Origin: Pyropia haitanensis | Lineage: Eukaryota > Rhodophyta > Bangiophyceae > Bangiales > Bangiaceae | Direction of reading: 5' to 3' | Assembly (NCBI GenBank): GCA_008729055.1 | Contig: SDUX01000004.1 | Location: 1,426,001-1,490,000 of the forward strand | Length of the DNA: 64,000 nucleotides | Part shown: positions 22,285 through 35,290 of the stretch, one piece after another | Position numbering within the stretch: the stretch's first letter is position 1 | Layout: each line of letters starts with the position of its first letter | Translations under genes and position numbers: made by a program | Notes under the pieces: model-generated | Seen by the model: the letters and a program-made list of their open reading frames with translations, nothing else | Database searches by the model: none | Told to the model about the DNA's origin: nothing

Positions 22285-25200
22285 ATGGCGGCCGTCGCTG
22301 GCGGGGCGGGGGCGGCCGAGGCGTTGGCCGACCGGCTGCATCAGCTGGCGGCTGTGGCGGAGATGGGCGCGCCTGCCGGCAGCGTCGCGGCGGCGGCAGC
22401 AGCTGCGGGGGCGGGGGCGGCCGCGACGGCAGCAGGCGACGACGACGGCGGGACTGCCGCGAGCTGCGCCGACGCGCTGCTCGAGGCGCTCGGCGACGCC
22501 GCCCTCGGCATGCACCCGGCGGTGGCCGACGGCGTCGCGGTGGTGCTGGCGGTCGGGCCGGCGGCGGGGCGGCCAGACGGGGCAATCCTCGCGGCGCTGC
22601 GCGGGGACAGCCCCGCGGGGGGGGGTGGGGGGGGGGGGCGCCGCCCGACCAAGCGCAAGCCCCCCCCCGCGGCCGACGCGGACGACGAGATTGTGGACCT
22701 GGACACGGAGGAAGAGGAGGAGGAGGAGGAGGAGGCAGACGGGGAAGGAGGGGCCAAGTCGGGTCCGCAGCCGCTGTCCGTCGTCGCGCCGGGCCTGTAC
22801 GCGCTCGCCATGCACGGCGACGCGGGCGTGCGCGCCTGGGCGCAGTCGTTTGTGGTGGCCCACGGGGCGGTCGCTGACGCGGCGGCGCTGGAGCCGCTGC
22901 TGCCCCTCTTTGGCGCCGTCGTCCGGCGGCTCGACACCCCCGATGACCGCGCGTCGGCGGCGGGTCCGTCGGCGGCAGACGGTGACGCGCCCGAAGCGGC
23001 GCTCTTTGCGGTGCCCGTGCCGCAGCTGTGGAGCGGCCTGTCGCTGGCGCTTGGCCGGCTCGCGCGGGAGCCGCTCGCGAAGCTGCTGTGCGTGGAGCCG
23101 ACGCTCCTCGCGGTGGTCGTCAACCACCTCTCCGACGCGCGCGAGGCGGTCGTGCGCGAGGCCGCGGCGGTACTCGCCAACACGCTCCGCGTGCTCGGCT
23201 ACCGCTTTTGGTGGCACCCCGCGACCGAGGCGGCGCTGCCGGCCGGCACCCGCGGCCTCATCGAGGCCCTCTGCCAGGCCTACCGCATGCCTCGGGTGGC
23301 CGACGCGGCGCAACGCGCATTGGTGTCAGTGTTTGAGCCCGCCCTGTCGTCCATGGCCGCGTTTGCGCCCGCAGAGTACACGGGGGCGCTGGCCGACGCG
23401 GTCGACTTTCTCGCCGAGGCGGTCGTCGAGCCGTACAGCGGCGGCGGCAAGGCCGTGCGGTACTCGGTGAGCGGCGGCGACGCCGCGGGCGGGGGTGGCC
23501 GATCGGTCGGCGGCGGCGTCTGCCACGCCGCCCGCCTCGTCTTTGTGCGCGTCGTCCTCGACGCGTACCGCCACACCGCACCGCGGCCGCCGCTGGCCGA
23601 CGCGCAGCGCGTCGCGGACGGGATGGTGACGGTCCTCCGCCAGCGGGTGGTGCCGGACCTGGCCTACGAGCTCCTCCGCGTCATGGCCGTCACGGACGCG
23701 CACGCGTGCGCGCGGGCGCTGGCCGCGGAGCGGGCGGTGCGACTGCTGGCGCCGCTGCCGCCCGTCTTTGCCGCCGACGCGGCCGCCGGCGGGGGGGGGG
23801 GGGCGCCGCCGGCTCGGCACCCGCCACGCCGGGCGGGCGCGGGGGGGCCGGACCGCCAGACACGGCGTCCGCGTCGACGGTGGATATTGTGGACCTCGTC
23901 GACGACATTGACGACTTTGGGGAGGAGGACGGCGGCGACAGCGGCGCCGCGGCGGCTGCGGGCCTCACGTGCAACCGGGGGTTTTGGCAGAGCGTGGCGA
24001 GCCGCGCCCACTTTGTCCGCTACCTCGCCATGCAGACGCCGCCGTCGGACCCGCGCGAAGCGCGCGCGCTGCTCGAAGCATACCGGGTGGTGGCCCACCT
24101 GGACCCCCCAGACGCCGACACGGACGGCGGTGGGGGCGGTGGCGGCGGCGGCGGCGGCGGCGGTGGCGGGGACGCCAACGACGGTGGCGACGGCGGCAGT
24201 GGGGACCGTGGCGGCGGTGTGGCTGGCGGCGGCGGTGCGCCGTCGTCGGGCTATCGCGAGGCCGTGGCTCTCCTCGAGTCGCTCTTGGCGGCAGTGCTCG
24301 GGTGCCTGGAAGGGGGCCTCACCCAGTTGACGGCAGAGCTGGGCATCCGCGGCAAGGCCAAGGACGAGGCCGGCGACGCGAGCGCCGTGCGGGGCCCGGG
24401 CTCGTGGCGGCGGCTGCTGCCAGCGTACCTAGCGCCGCTGCTGTGCTCCACCCACAAGTCGATCAAGCAGGTGGCACTGCAGCTGGCCATCAAGCTGTTC
24501 CCCGCCCCTACTGGCAACGGCTGTGCGCCCGTCCTCACGACGGTGACCACCCGGCTGAGCGAGGTGGTTGGCCGCGTGGCCGCCGCCAACACCGTGGACG
24601 TGACGGTCGGCTACCTGCTGTCGGTGCGGCAGTGCGAGGTGCTGGGCTTCCGCCTGGCCTTCCGCACCGTGCTGCCCGTACTGGGGTTCCTGGGCGCCCT
24701 CCTCGGTGCTGGCCGTGCAGAGGTGCTCATTGACGCGCCGCTGATCCCGGCCGATCTGGTCATTGTCGTGCGGGACATCTTTGCGCACTGGGGGGAGCGG
24801 TCGGCGGACCCGTCCTTCCTCGAGGTGCTCGCGCGGGTGGCGGGCGAGCTCCCCCGCCTGTGGCCGGTGCTCATCACGGCGGGCTCCGAGTCCGCGGTGG
24901 TGGCCACAGGCGCGTCGTTGGCGTACGCGACGCCCGCCGGGCGGGTGGCCAAGCGGCCGCGCCTGTCATTGGAGGACTCCACAGCCGGCGCGGCCACGCC
25001 TGGCGCCCCCCCGCCAGCGCCATCGCCGACTGCCGACGACATTTTCCAGCTGCACAACTACCTGCTGTCCGAGTCGATGAGCTTTGGCAACTGCGAGTCG
25101 CTGGTCGTCCGCCGCAAGTGGCTGACGATGCTCACCACCCTGGCGCGGCGGTTTGGGGTGTCTACCGCGTTTGCGGCGGGCGTCGTCGACTGGGTCAACG

Positions 25201-26214
25201 CGCCCTTGCGGGTCGTCACCCCTGCTCAAAAGGCGGACCTGCTGGCCGCCGTTGCCCATGCGTCGGACGTGCCGTCGGCGGCGGTGGTCGCGCTCGTTTC
25301 GTCGGCGACGCCGTCCCCCCAAGCTGCTGTGGCGGACACCCCAGGGCCCCACTACTTTGCGGCAACGCCCATTCAGACGCCCGCATCGACGCGGCCCGCG
25401 ATGGTCGTTGACCTGGTGGACACGCCAGACAACCCCCCGCCGCGGGATGGCGCCGCGAAACGGGTTCGCCCTGTGCCAAGTGGAGCGGCGGCACCCCCCA
25501 CCTCGATTCCGGTCAACGTGGATGACGATGACGAGGAGGAGGCGAACGAAGACCCGTCTGTGTCGCGGCCGCTGGCGTCTGGTGAGCGCAAGCTGCTCAG
25601 CGCCGTCTTGACCGCGCGGGAGCTGGCGCCGCGTGGCGCGTCGCCGCTGCCCAGTGCGGCACAGAACCTGCTCGGAACGCTCCTGGAGTCGCGCGAGGCC
25701 GGGCGGGCGGGCGTGGTGGGCAAGAGGCGACCGCCGACTCGGGCGACGACGGCCACCCCCACGGGGGTGGCGAAGCCCAGCCGGTCTGCCAAGCCGCGGG
25801 CGGCTGCCAAGAAGGCCACGACCCCGGCGGTGACGGCGTTTGAGGTTGACTCGGAGAACGAAGCGGACGGGCACGTCGACGGCGCACCAAAGCCCTCGGT
25901 GCAAGACGTGCCGGATGACGACAGCACCAGCAGCGATGAGAGCGTCAGTGAGGCCGCCGCGGACGCGCCGCCGGCGCCCCCTGCGGCGCCAGTGTTTGCG
26001 CCCAAGGTCCCGCCACGACGGCGGCAGCTGGCAGCAGCGGCCGGTGCCCCCACTGCGGGGCCCCGGCGGCTGTCGCTGGGTCACCCGTTTGGGACGACCC
26101 AGTCGCGGGCGCCGGCCACCCCCTTTGGCCACCTGCCGTCGCTGTCGGCCGCGGTGTTTGGCGCCGGCGGTGCGAGCACCGCGCCCATCTCGTCGGGTGG
26201 CGCCGGGTCCCGCA

Positions 26215-26245
<31 letters not shown>

Positions 26246-29200
26246 TGGCGGCGGCGGTGGCGGCGGCGGCGGTGGCCGCAAGTTGCCTTCACGCCGCCCC
26301 AAGAACCGGGTGGAGATGCCCACCCGCCCCGCCGCCCCGCCGCCGGCCATGGCGTCTCGTGTGGCGGCGACGCGTGGCCCGTCCAAGCTCGAGCTTGCCC
26401 GCGCGGAGCACCAAGCAAAGCGGCTACTCGCCGGCTGGCCGGCTCCCCCGACCGACGGCGGCGAGAGCCGCACCGCCCGTGCGGTGACCCACATCACGGC
26501 GGTGGATGAGATGGTGCGCCACCGGGTGCTGTTTGACGAGACGGGTTCCCGCGGTTCCCACCGGGTGCGCCCGCCGGTGCCGCGCAAGGCGGTGCGGCTC
26601 AAGACGGTGGAGGACCTGCACCGCCGTATCGTTGGGTGGGACGTGGACGAGCTGGTGGCCAAGCCCAGCGAGCTGGGCGATGATGCGCCCGCATACGCGT
26701 CGGGTGTGCCGCCGTCGAGTTACCCGACGCCCCGGGCGTATGTGGATTACTGGGAGCCGCTGGTGGTGGACGAAGCGCGCGCGGCGTTGCTGCAGGGGGT
26801 GGAGGCGGAAGACGCGGCCGCGACGCACTGCCCGTACGCCAACCGGCCCGTGACGTCGGTAAATTTGCCGGCGCGCAACGGGAGTGCGGTACCCAGCCAG
26901 CAGCTGCATGTGACGTCGGCGAGCGGCACGGTCGCGGTCAATGGCAGCGATTACGTGTGCCGGGCGCCGTTTGTGGTGGCCGTCCCACCCGAGCGACGGG
27001 GCCACTTCCTGTACCTCGTCCTGCGCTACGCGGGCGCCGGACAGCTGCGGCCGTCGGGGCGGGCGGCGGGGCGGCTGGCCGACACGTCCGCCTCGTCGCT
27101 GCGCGCCACCGACGCGGCGCTGCTGTTCCTGTCCCAGCGGCGGCGGGGGTCGGCGGGCCACGCGGCGGCCGGCGCGGCGGCGGCCGAGCCGCCGGCCAAG
27201 CGGCTGCTGGCGGTTGTCGAGTCGGTCCAGTTTACCGGCCGCGGCGCGTTTGTGGCCATCCGCACGGCGCTGCCGGCGGGAGTGGACGCGCCGTCGTCGG
27301 GGCGGGCCATCCGGGTCAGCCGGCTTGACTCGCTCATCACGCTCCACCGGCAGTACACGGCGCTCGCGCTCGTGTCCACCGTGCGGCCGAGCCTCCGCAC
27401 GCAGCTGCTGGACCCCGCGGCGGGGGGGGACGCGGGCGGCACCGCTGCTGACGGGGCCGCCCCGGCGGCGGCAGAGGGCGCGCCGTTTGACACCGTGTCG
27501 GGGCCCGGCGAGCGCGTCGTCGCGCAGCTGGTTGGGATGGGCCGCCTCAACCCGTCGCAGGCCGCGGCGGTGCGGGCGGTGGGGCGGTCGGTGCTGGCGC
27601 CCAAGATGCCGACGTCCGCGTCGGTGGCCGCCGCGGGGGTCGGCCCCGCCGCCCCCCGCCACGGCTTTACACTCGTGCAAGGCCCGCCCGGCACGGGCAA
27701 GACGTCCACTATTGTGGCGCTGCTGTCGGCGCTGCTCGCCGACAAGCTGTCGGGCGGCAGCGGCGCGGGCGGCCCGGGGCGGGCGGCTCGCGGCGCCGCC
27801 GCCCGCGGCGCGACGCGCGTGCTGGTGTGCGCGCCGTCCAACGCGGCGGTGGACGAGATCCTCGCCCGTGTCACGTCGGGCGGCCTGTACCTGCCCGGCG
27901 GGGGCGTCGCGGCGCCGCGTCTGCTCCGCGTCGGCGCGGGCGCGTCAACCGACGCGGCCAAGGCGGTGTCCCTCGCCGAGCTGCTCCGCGCCAGCCGGGG
28001 GGGTGAAGCGGGCAACGACCCGGACGACCCGTCGGCGGTGCTGCGCAGCGCCGGTGGGGGGGGCGCCGCCATCCGCGGCGGCGCCGCCGGCAACCGCCAC
28101 GAGGCGGACGTGCGGGCGCGGGAGGAGCGTGACCGGCTGCGCGCAGAGGTGAAGCGGCTGAGCGCCGAGGTCGGCGCCGTCGACCGCCAGCGGCGGCAGT
28201 TGCGGCAAGAGCATGAGGCGTCCCGGCGGGGGGGTGCCAAGCCCACCGCCGCCGCCGCCGCCACCGCGCCGTCGGGGGGGGCGGCCGCCGCGGCGGCGAC
28301 CGCGGCGGCCGAGCCGTCACCGCCGGCGACAGACGCGGAGCGAGTGGCGGTGTTTGAGCGGGAGCACCGGCGGCTGACGGCGGTGCTGACCAAGCTGCAC
28401 GACGACAAGCAGACGGCGGGCCGCGCGCTCACCCGCGCGTCGGCGGTGGTGGCCGACGCGGAGCGGGAGGAGGAGCGGCTGAGCGTGGCGCGCAAGCAAC
28501 GCCTCTTTACCGACGCGTCGATTGTCTTTTCGACGCTCTCCGCCGCCGCGTCGCAGGAGCTGTCCGCCGCGGGCGCGGCGGCGCCGTTTGACGCCCTCAT
28601 TGTGGACGAGGCAGCGCAGGCGGTGGAGCCGGACGTGCTCATCCCGCTCGTCGGCGCGCTGAGCGTGTGCTCGTCCATCGCCGCGGCGGCCGCGTCGGCC
28701 GACGCGGATGGGGGGGTGGGGGGAGGGGCGTACGGGGGCGCCGGCGGTGGCGCTGCCGGGAGGGGGGGAGCGATGGGCTTTGGCGCCCCCGCCGCCGCCG
28801 GGTCGCCGGGCGTCGCGGCGTCGCCGTCGGGGGCACACCCGCGGCTTGGCCGGGTTGTGCTGGTAGGCGACCCGCAGCAGCTGCCGGCGACGGTGCTGGC
28901 CCAGTCGGGCCGCCCCGCGGCGGCGTTTGCGCGGAGCCTGTTTGAGCGCCTGCAGGCGGCGCGCCCCGGCTCCGTGCACATGCTCCGCACCCAGTACCGG
29001 ATGCACCCGGCGTTGAGCGCGTTCCCGTCGTCCACCTTTTACGGCGGCCGCCTCGTCGACGCCGAGGCGGTGCGCGCGCCCGCCTACACGCGGGTCTTTC
29101 ACGGCGACGCGGGCCGTCGCTTTGGGCCGCTCACCATGTTTGACACGAGCGCCGCCGGCCGCGGCGGCGGCGCCGCGGAGCAGCGCCAGGCGGGGGGCTC

Positions 29201-31967
29201 CCTCAACAACCCGTTTGAGGCGCGGGTGGTGGTTGCGGCGCTCGAGGCGCTCGTCGCGCTCGTTGGCCGCGCCGAGCTGGCCGGCCAGGTGGTCGTCCTC
29301 AGCCCCTACCAGTCACAGGTAGCGCTGCTGCGGCGGGAGGTGGGCCGCTGCTGGGCGCTCGCGGACCTCGGCATTGACGTGTCCACCATTGACGGGGTGC
29401 AGGGCCGCGAGACGGGCATTGTCGTCCTGTCAACGGTGCGCAGCGGTGGCGGCGGCATTGGCTTTGTCGCCGACGCGCGGCGGCTCAACGTGGCGGTCAG
29501 CCGCGCCAAGTACTCGCTGGTGCTCGTTGGCGACGCGGCGCGCCTCGCGTCGCGGTCGCCCGTGTGGGCGGCGCAGGTGCGGTGCGTGCGCGAGCGGGGG
29601 GTGCTGCTGCCGGCCACCGAGGCGGGCCTGGCGTCGCTCTTTCCGGAACGCGCGGCGGCCGCGCGGGGGCGGCCGGTGCGGCCGATCCCGGCGGCGGCGG
29701 TGGCCGCCGCGCAGGCGCGCGCGGCGGCGCTGACGCCTGTGCCTGCCGTGCCGAGGGAGGGGGGGGGGGCGCTGGGCGTGACGCTCGCCGACCTGGAGAA
29801 CCGCCCGCCGCTGCCGCTGCCGTCGCCGCGGGGGGAAGGGGGCAAGGCCGCCGCCCCGCTGCGCGGCGCCAACTACCCCGTCGCAGGGGATGGCGGTGGT
29901 GGTGGTGGTGGTGGCGGTGGTGGTGGCGGTGGCGGCGACGTGGTGCCGCCCCCCCCGCCGCGGTCCCCGTTGCGGGCGCCCGGCGCGGCATCGGCGGCGG
30001 CCGCCGCGGGTGGCCCGGCAGCAATGGAGGGGGTCGTGCCCGCGGCCGCGGTGGCGGCGACGGCGGCTGCCGCCCCGCCGGCGCGCGGCGCCGTCGCCGG
30101 CGCGCACGCGCCGATAGACGTGGCGGCTGACCCACCGCCGCCGCCGCCGCCGCCCGAGTCGGTTGGGGCCGCCCCTTCCCCCCGGGGTGGGGGCACCGCT
30201 CCCGCAGGTGCGGTGGCCGTGGAGGTGGATGTCCCTGCGTCGGCGACACTGGCGACACTGGCGACGCCTGCGGCACCGGCGGCAGGCCAGCCGCGGGCGC
30301 CTCCCCGCCCGTCCCCCCGCCCGTCCCCCCGCCCATCCCCCCGCCCGTCCCCGCGCCCTTCCCCTCGCCAATCCCCCCGTGCGTCGCCGCGGCCGTCACC
30401 GCGGTCGTCACTGCGACGGGCCTCTCCCCCCTCCCCCCCCCCCCCCCAGTAGCTGCGTCCCCCCCTCGGCCGGTCGCCCCCTCCAAGCCCCTCCCCGCCG
30501 CCCTCCTCTCCGCCGCCGCGCGCGGCAACGTGTACGACGAGCTGCTCGGCGACGAGGCCAGCCGGGAGGCTCGTGCCGCCGCCGCCGCTGACGCCGCCAC
30601 CGCCACGGACGCGGCGGCCGCCGCGCCCCCCCCCCCCCACCCCGCCCCCGCCCGCCGCCGGCCGACACGTCGGCCGCGGCCGAGCGGCGGCGCGCCGTCG
30701 CGGGCGCGCTGCTGCCCGCGCGTGGCGGGGCGGTCCCGCACGCCGCCGCCGCGCCCGTGCTGACCGCCGCCGGGCGGGCGGCGGCGGGCGCCGCGGCCGC
30801 GCCCACCACCACCGCCGCCGCGGCGGCGGCGGCGACGGCACGTGGCGGCAGCGGCGGCGGCGGCGGCGGGCGGGCGACGGCGGCGCCCGCACGGCCGGGG
30901 CTGCTCCTCCCAGCCGCGAGGGGGGGGGGGGGGCGCTCAGAGCGGAGTCCGCGGCCGCCGCCACTGCTGCCCGCGCGGCCGCCGCCGCCCGCGCGGCCGC
31001 CGCCACCGGCGAGGTCGCCGCCGCCGGCGAGGTCGCCGCCGCCGGCAAGGTCGCCGCCGCCGGCAAGGTCGCCGCCGCCGGCAAGGTCGCCGCCGCCACC
31101 GCTGCGGGCGCGCGATGCGGCGCCCGCGCGGTCACCACCGCCGCCGCTGCGGGCGCGCGACGCGCCGCTGCGGGAGCGCGACGCGCCACAGCGGGAGCGT
31201 GACGCGCCACTGCGGGGCCGCGACGCACTGTCGCGAGGCCACGACGTGCCGCTTCGGGAACGCGATGCGCCGGTGCGGGGCCACGACGCGCCAGTGCGTG
31301 GCCGCGATGCGCTGGTACGGGAGGGGGAGCGGGGCCGGGACGCGCGCGGGCCGCCGCGCCCCCCCCCCCCTATGGCCGGGACGGCCGGGACGGCCGGGAC
31401 GGCCGGGACGGCCACAACCGCGGCGGCCGCGACGGGGACCTCCGCCGCCTGCGCGACGCCGGCGTGGCCGCGCGGGCGCGCGACGCGGAGCGGGGGCGGG
31501 GGTGGGACGCCCGGGGCGGCCGCGGCAGTGGTGCCGCCGCCACCGCCGCCGCGGCCGCCGTGCCGCCCAGCCGCGACCCGCGGCCGGCGGCGGCCAGCCG
31601 CGACCCGCGGCTGGCGTCGGCCGGCCGCGACCCGCGCCCGGCGGCCGCCAGCCGTGACCCGCGGCTGGCGCCGCCCAGCCGTGACCCGCGGCTGGCGCCG
31701 GCAGCGGTGGCCCGCCGGGCAGGTGCCGCCGCTGCCGCCGCCGCTGCCGCCGGCGGGCGGGTGCCCGCCGTGCCGCCGCCGCCAGCACCGCTGCCGCCGC
31801 CGCGCGGGGCGCCGGCGCCTGGGCGCGGCGGCAGCGGCAGCGCGGGTGGCGCCTCCCGTGGCGGTGGCGGTGGCCGCTTTGACCTCCGCGCCGCCCTCTC
31901 GTCGGTGGGCAAAACGTCGGCGGCGTATGCGAGCGCGACGCGGCGGGACGAGCCGCCCGACCGGTGA
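22285..31967 (+). CDS. SEN1: Senataxin/Sen1-type SF1B RNA/DNA helicase, very large, with several frame changes
   Basis: Nuclear superfamily-1 helicases of this type resolve RNA-DNA hybrids and act in transcription termination. The start is the ATG at 22285 (CACCATGG context). The first 1,100 residues are helical repeats interspersed with acidic tracts (IVDLDTEEEEEEE; VDIVDLVDDIDDFGEED), consistent with the Sen1 N-terminal domain. Helicase motifs lie in order: LNPSQAAAVRAV, Walker A GPPGTGKT (27681-27704), CAPSNAAVDEIL, Walker B VDEAAQAVEPD (28602-28634), VGDPQQLPAT, QYRMHP, VLSPYQSQVALL, TIDGVQGRETGIVVLSTVRS and LNVAVSRAKYSLVLVGD (29485-29535). A charged coiled-coil insert (28090-28500) between motifs Ia and II is the 1B stalk seen in Upf1/Sen1 helicases. 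Frame changes occur in the G-run at 23791-23803 and in C/G-runs near 30428-30447, 30629-30639 and 31359-31371. Sequence then runs through a repetitive charged tail to FDLRAALSSVGKTSAAYASA and TGA at 31965-31967. Confidence 0.9.
30300..30420 (+). repeat. PRPS(P) repeat in the Sen1 tail
   Basis: About nine tandem units of the type P-R-P-S-P (coding cgcccgtcccc and variants), ending PRSSLRRAS. The low-complexity Pro/Arg/Ser tail starts here, just before the first tail frame change. Confidence 0.75.
31150..31705 (+). repeat. charged repeat arrays in the Sen1 C-terminal tail
   Basis: Three successive arrays encode RERDAPLRGRDA-like units (about 31150-31330), GRD triplet units (about 31376-31412) and SRDPRLA units (about 31563-31705). 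The arrays lie in two different frames because of the C-run at 31359-31371. Arg/Asp-rich repeats suggest a disordered RNA- or protein-binding tail. Confidence 0.65.
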
Positions 31968-32910
31968 TGGCCGCCCCGCGACGGCGCGTGCGCGTGTTTT
32001 GGGGGGGGAGCGTGAATGGGGGGGGGGGCCGTTTGCTAGCTGGCCCGCTGGGTGGTCTCGTGGGCGGGTTGGCGCGTCGGGACGGTACGTATGGAGGACG
32101 GGGGGGTGGACGAGGATGGCGGGAGTGGCGTGTAGTAGGGAGGGGAGGGGGCGGGGGCGGGCGTGGCAGTCACTCGTCCCGGCGAGCGCCACACGCGCGC
32201 CAGGTGTTCATAGTCCTGGGGGGACGAGCGCGCGCCGCCACGGGCGCCATCTCCCCCGTCTATTTGTTTTCTTCGCTCTTTCCGGTCCTACCGCCGCCCA
32301 GCGGTGGGGGGAGGGTCCCCGCCGCCGCCCTCCGCTGGGAGGGGGGGGGGGTATGCCACCCAGCGGTGTGCGCGGACGGCGTCGCCGCCTCCCCTCCCAC
32401 GGTGCGGCGGCCGTGCCGCGCCCAGTCGTCCGCGGCACAGGAAAGGCACGTGGAGGGTGGCGGGGCAGGCAAGAGAGTGTAGGGGGGGGGGGGGGCGCCG
32501 CCACTGCAGTCACGACCCTCCTGCGGCATCCCCCGTCTGCGGTAGCGGCCCGGTCCCCGACCGTCTGCCCTCACCGCCGTCAGCGCAGTGGGCGGGGGTG
32601 TACCGGGTCGCCGTCTGGTAAACCGGGCGGGGGCGGTGAGTGCCTGCTGCCGACGGCAACGGCGGATGCCCCGGCCGGGCGAAGCGGCGGCCATTGCGGG
32701 AAAGCAGATCCAGAGCGGGGGAGAAAGGGGGGGGGGGTAGAGGCGGTGCGAAGGCGTCACGGCCAGCGCCGCCGCCGACGCAGCCTCCCCGCCTCCCCAC
32801 CCGACCCGTCCCCGCACGTGGCGCTTCCCGTCTGACGACCCCACCCAGCCGCGAGCGGCGGCAAAGGCAACCCCCGGGTCGCGCACACCGCCCCTCACGG
32901 GGCGGCCGCG
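31968..32910. other. intergenic region between convergent Sen1 and Ala-rich genes
   Basis: Mostly G-rich with a short AT-richer stretch at about 32262-32280. The open frames have no recognisable sequence. I see no gene. Confidence 0.45.
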
Positions 32911-33532
32911 TCACCCGTCACCCCTCGCCGCCGCCGCCGGTGGTTGCCGCCGCGGCCAGGCCGCCCCCTCCCCAACCGCCGCGGCCGCCGCGAGTGCCGC
33001 CGTCGCCGCCACAACGGCGGCGGCCACGCCTGACGGTGGCGGGTCGCCCGCCTGCCCCCCTCCTTCCCCCGCGGCCACCCCCTTCCCTCCCCCCCCACCG
33101 CCGCCGACGACAGCGACGGCCATGGCGACGGCGGCGGCGGCGACGGCGGCGGCGGCACCGCCCCCCCCGCGGCGGCGGCGCCCGCAAACGCCATGAGCCG
33201 CCCCACTAGCGTCGCCGCCGCGGCAACGAGCGCCGCACACGCGCCGAACCCGTCCCCGCCACCCCCCCCCCCAGCGGCGTGGAGCGCCCGCACCAGCCGC
33301 GCCGCCGCGGCGGCCGCGTCGGCCACCCCCCCCGCCGCCGCCGCGGCGGCTGCCCAGCCTGCCGCGACGCGACCCGCCGCGGCCGCGGCGGTGCGGAGCG
33401 CCGGCACGAGGCGGGTCGTCGCGGCGGTCGCCGCGGCGGCCGCCGCCGCGGCCGCCGCCGACGCCGCCCGCTGCGCACCGAGAGCCCGCTCCGCGGCCGC
33501 GGCGGTGGCTTCCATGGTCACGACCGCGTCGG

Positions 33533-33563
<31 letters not shown>

Positions 33564-35290
33564 GGCCGCGGCGGCGGCGTCGGCGTCGTGGCGGGCTAGC
33601 CACGCGCGCACGCCGGCGGTGGCGCGGCCTTGGACGGCGACCGCGCCGGGGGGGGGGGACGGGCGCGGCGGCAGCGGCGGCGGCGGCCGCAGCCGCCACG
33701 GCAGCAGCAGCGTCCCAGCGCCGGCCTTGGCGTCCGCGCCGTCCGATTCGTCCGCGTCATCATCGTCGGCGCGGCGGGCGGGCGGCACCGGCGGGCCGCC
33801 GGCGCCGGCGCCCGCGGGTGGTGGCGGCGCCGCCGCCCGCGGCGGCGGCGTAATCCCCCCCGGCGACACGGGCCTTGGCGGCGGCGGCGGCGGCGGCGAC
33901 GGCGGCGGCGGCGGCGGCGGCAGCAGCCGCGGCACCCCCCCCCCCACCACCCCCGCGACCGCGTCATCCACGCCACACACGCCCCGCGCGAGGGCGGTCA
34001 GCGGCTGCGGGCGGGCCCACGGCAGCGCCGCCCCCCCTCGCCCTGCGCCGCGCGCCGCCGCGGCGGCCGCGGCCGCCGTCGCGGCGCGCCGCGCATCGGC
34101 GGTCGCGTCGACGGCGGCGTCGGCGGCCTGGACGGCGGCGAGGGCGCGGGGGGCGGCAGCGGCCGCGGCGGCGGCGGCCGTGTCGGCCGTGGCGGTGGCG
34201 GCGCCGGCGAGATGGAGGCCCGCCAATAGGGGGGGCGGTTCGGGTGACGCGGCCGCCGCCAGCGGAGCGGCGGCGGTGGAGGTGATGGCGGCGGTGGGGG
34301 TGGCGGTGGCGTCGGTGGCGGTAGTGGCCGTGGCGGCGGTGGGATGCAGCTCGCCCCCCCCCCCCGTACCCACGGGGCGGCCACCGCCGCGGCAGCCGCC
34401 GCGGCGTGCGCGTCAGCGGTCGCCGCGTCGGCCGCAGCGGCGGCGGCGTCTGCAACGGCCGCCGCCGCGGCGGCGGCGGCGGCGAGCGCGTCGGCGGCAC
34501 CCCCCCCCCCCCCGGGGTGGCCGCGGCGGCCAGCGCGGCGGGCACCGTCACGCCCAGGAGGGTGCCGCCGAGGGCGGGGAGGAGGCCGCCCGCCGCGGCG
34601 ACCGCCGCGGCGGTCGCGGCGGCCACGGAACCGGGGGGGGGGGGGTGAGGCGGCTGGCCAGGCGCGCCGCCATGGCCTCTGGCGTGTCGGCACTGCCGGC
34701 GGCGTCGGCTGCAAGGACGTTGGTGGGGGGGAGCAGAGGGGATACCGCGTCGCTGCCGACGCCGCCGCCGCCGCTGTCGCTGCTCCTGTTGCCGCCGCCG
34801 CTGCCGTTGCCACCGTCGCCGACACCGCCACCGCCACCGCCACCGCTATCACCACCACCGCCACTGCTACTGCCACCGCCACCGCCACTGCTACCGCCAC
34901 CGCCACCGCCACGGCCACCGCCACCGCCACCACCACGGGCCTCTTCCCCACCGTCAGACCCCCCCCCCGACCCCGCCGCCGCCGCGGCGGCGGCCAGGCG
35001 CGCGGCCAGCCACGCCGCCACGTCCGCCGCGGCGGCGGTCGCGCCAGCCGCGGCGGCCGCGGCGACGAGCCGGCCGGGCGTGTCAAACGGCGGCGCCGGC
35101 GGCGCGGCCGCCGCGCGTGACGCCGCGGCCAGGGCGGCCGCCAGCCCCGCGTCGGCGGCGGCGGCGGCGGCCCAGCCGGGGGGGGCCGCCGCCGCGGGCG
35201 CCGCGGCGGGGTGGCAGCGGCACGCCGCGGCGAGGGCCGCGAGGGGGGTCGGCGGGGGGGGGGGAGGGGGGCCGGGGGGGGGTCGCGCAT
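32911..35290 (-). CDS. Ala-rich helical hypothetical protein, frame-broken
   Basis: The family is not recognised. From the ATG at 35290 (MRDPPPAPLPPP), helix-like segments can be followed through at least four frame changes. They are LAALAAACRCHPAAAPAA, FDTPGRLVAAAAAAGATAAA, ADVAAWLAARLAAAAA, a long Gly/Ser tract (about 34770-34940), PLLPPTNVLAADAAGSADTP, EAMAARLASRLT, GGLLPALGGTLLGVTVPAAL, GVCGVDDAVAGVVGGG, VRAWLARHDADAAAAAAA, MEATAAAAERALGAQ, FGACAALVAAAATLVGRLMA and finally VAAAVVAATAALAAAAAV before the stop at 32911. Frame changes coincide with C-runs near 34338-34365, 34500-34512, 34635-34646 and 35255-35280. The periodic Ala/Leu/Arg helices suggest an all-helical or coiled-coil protein. 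Both ends are tentative. Confidence 0.45.
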
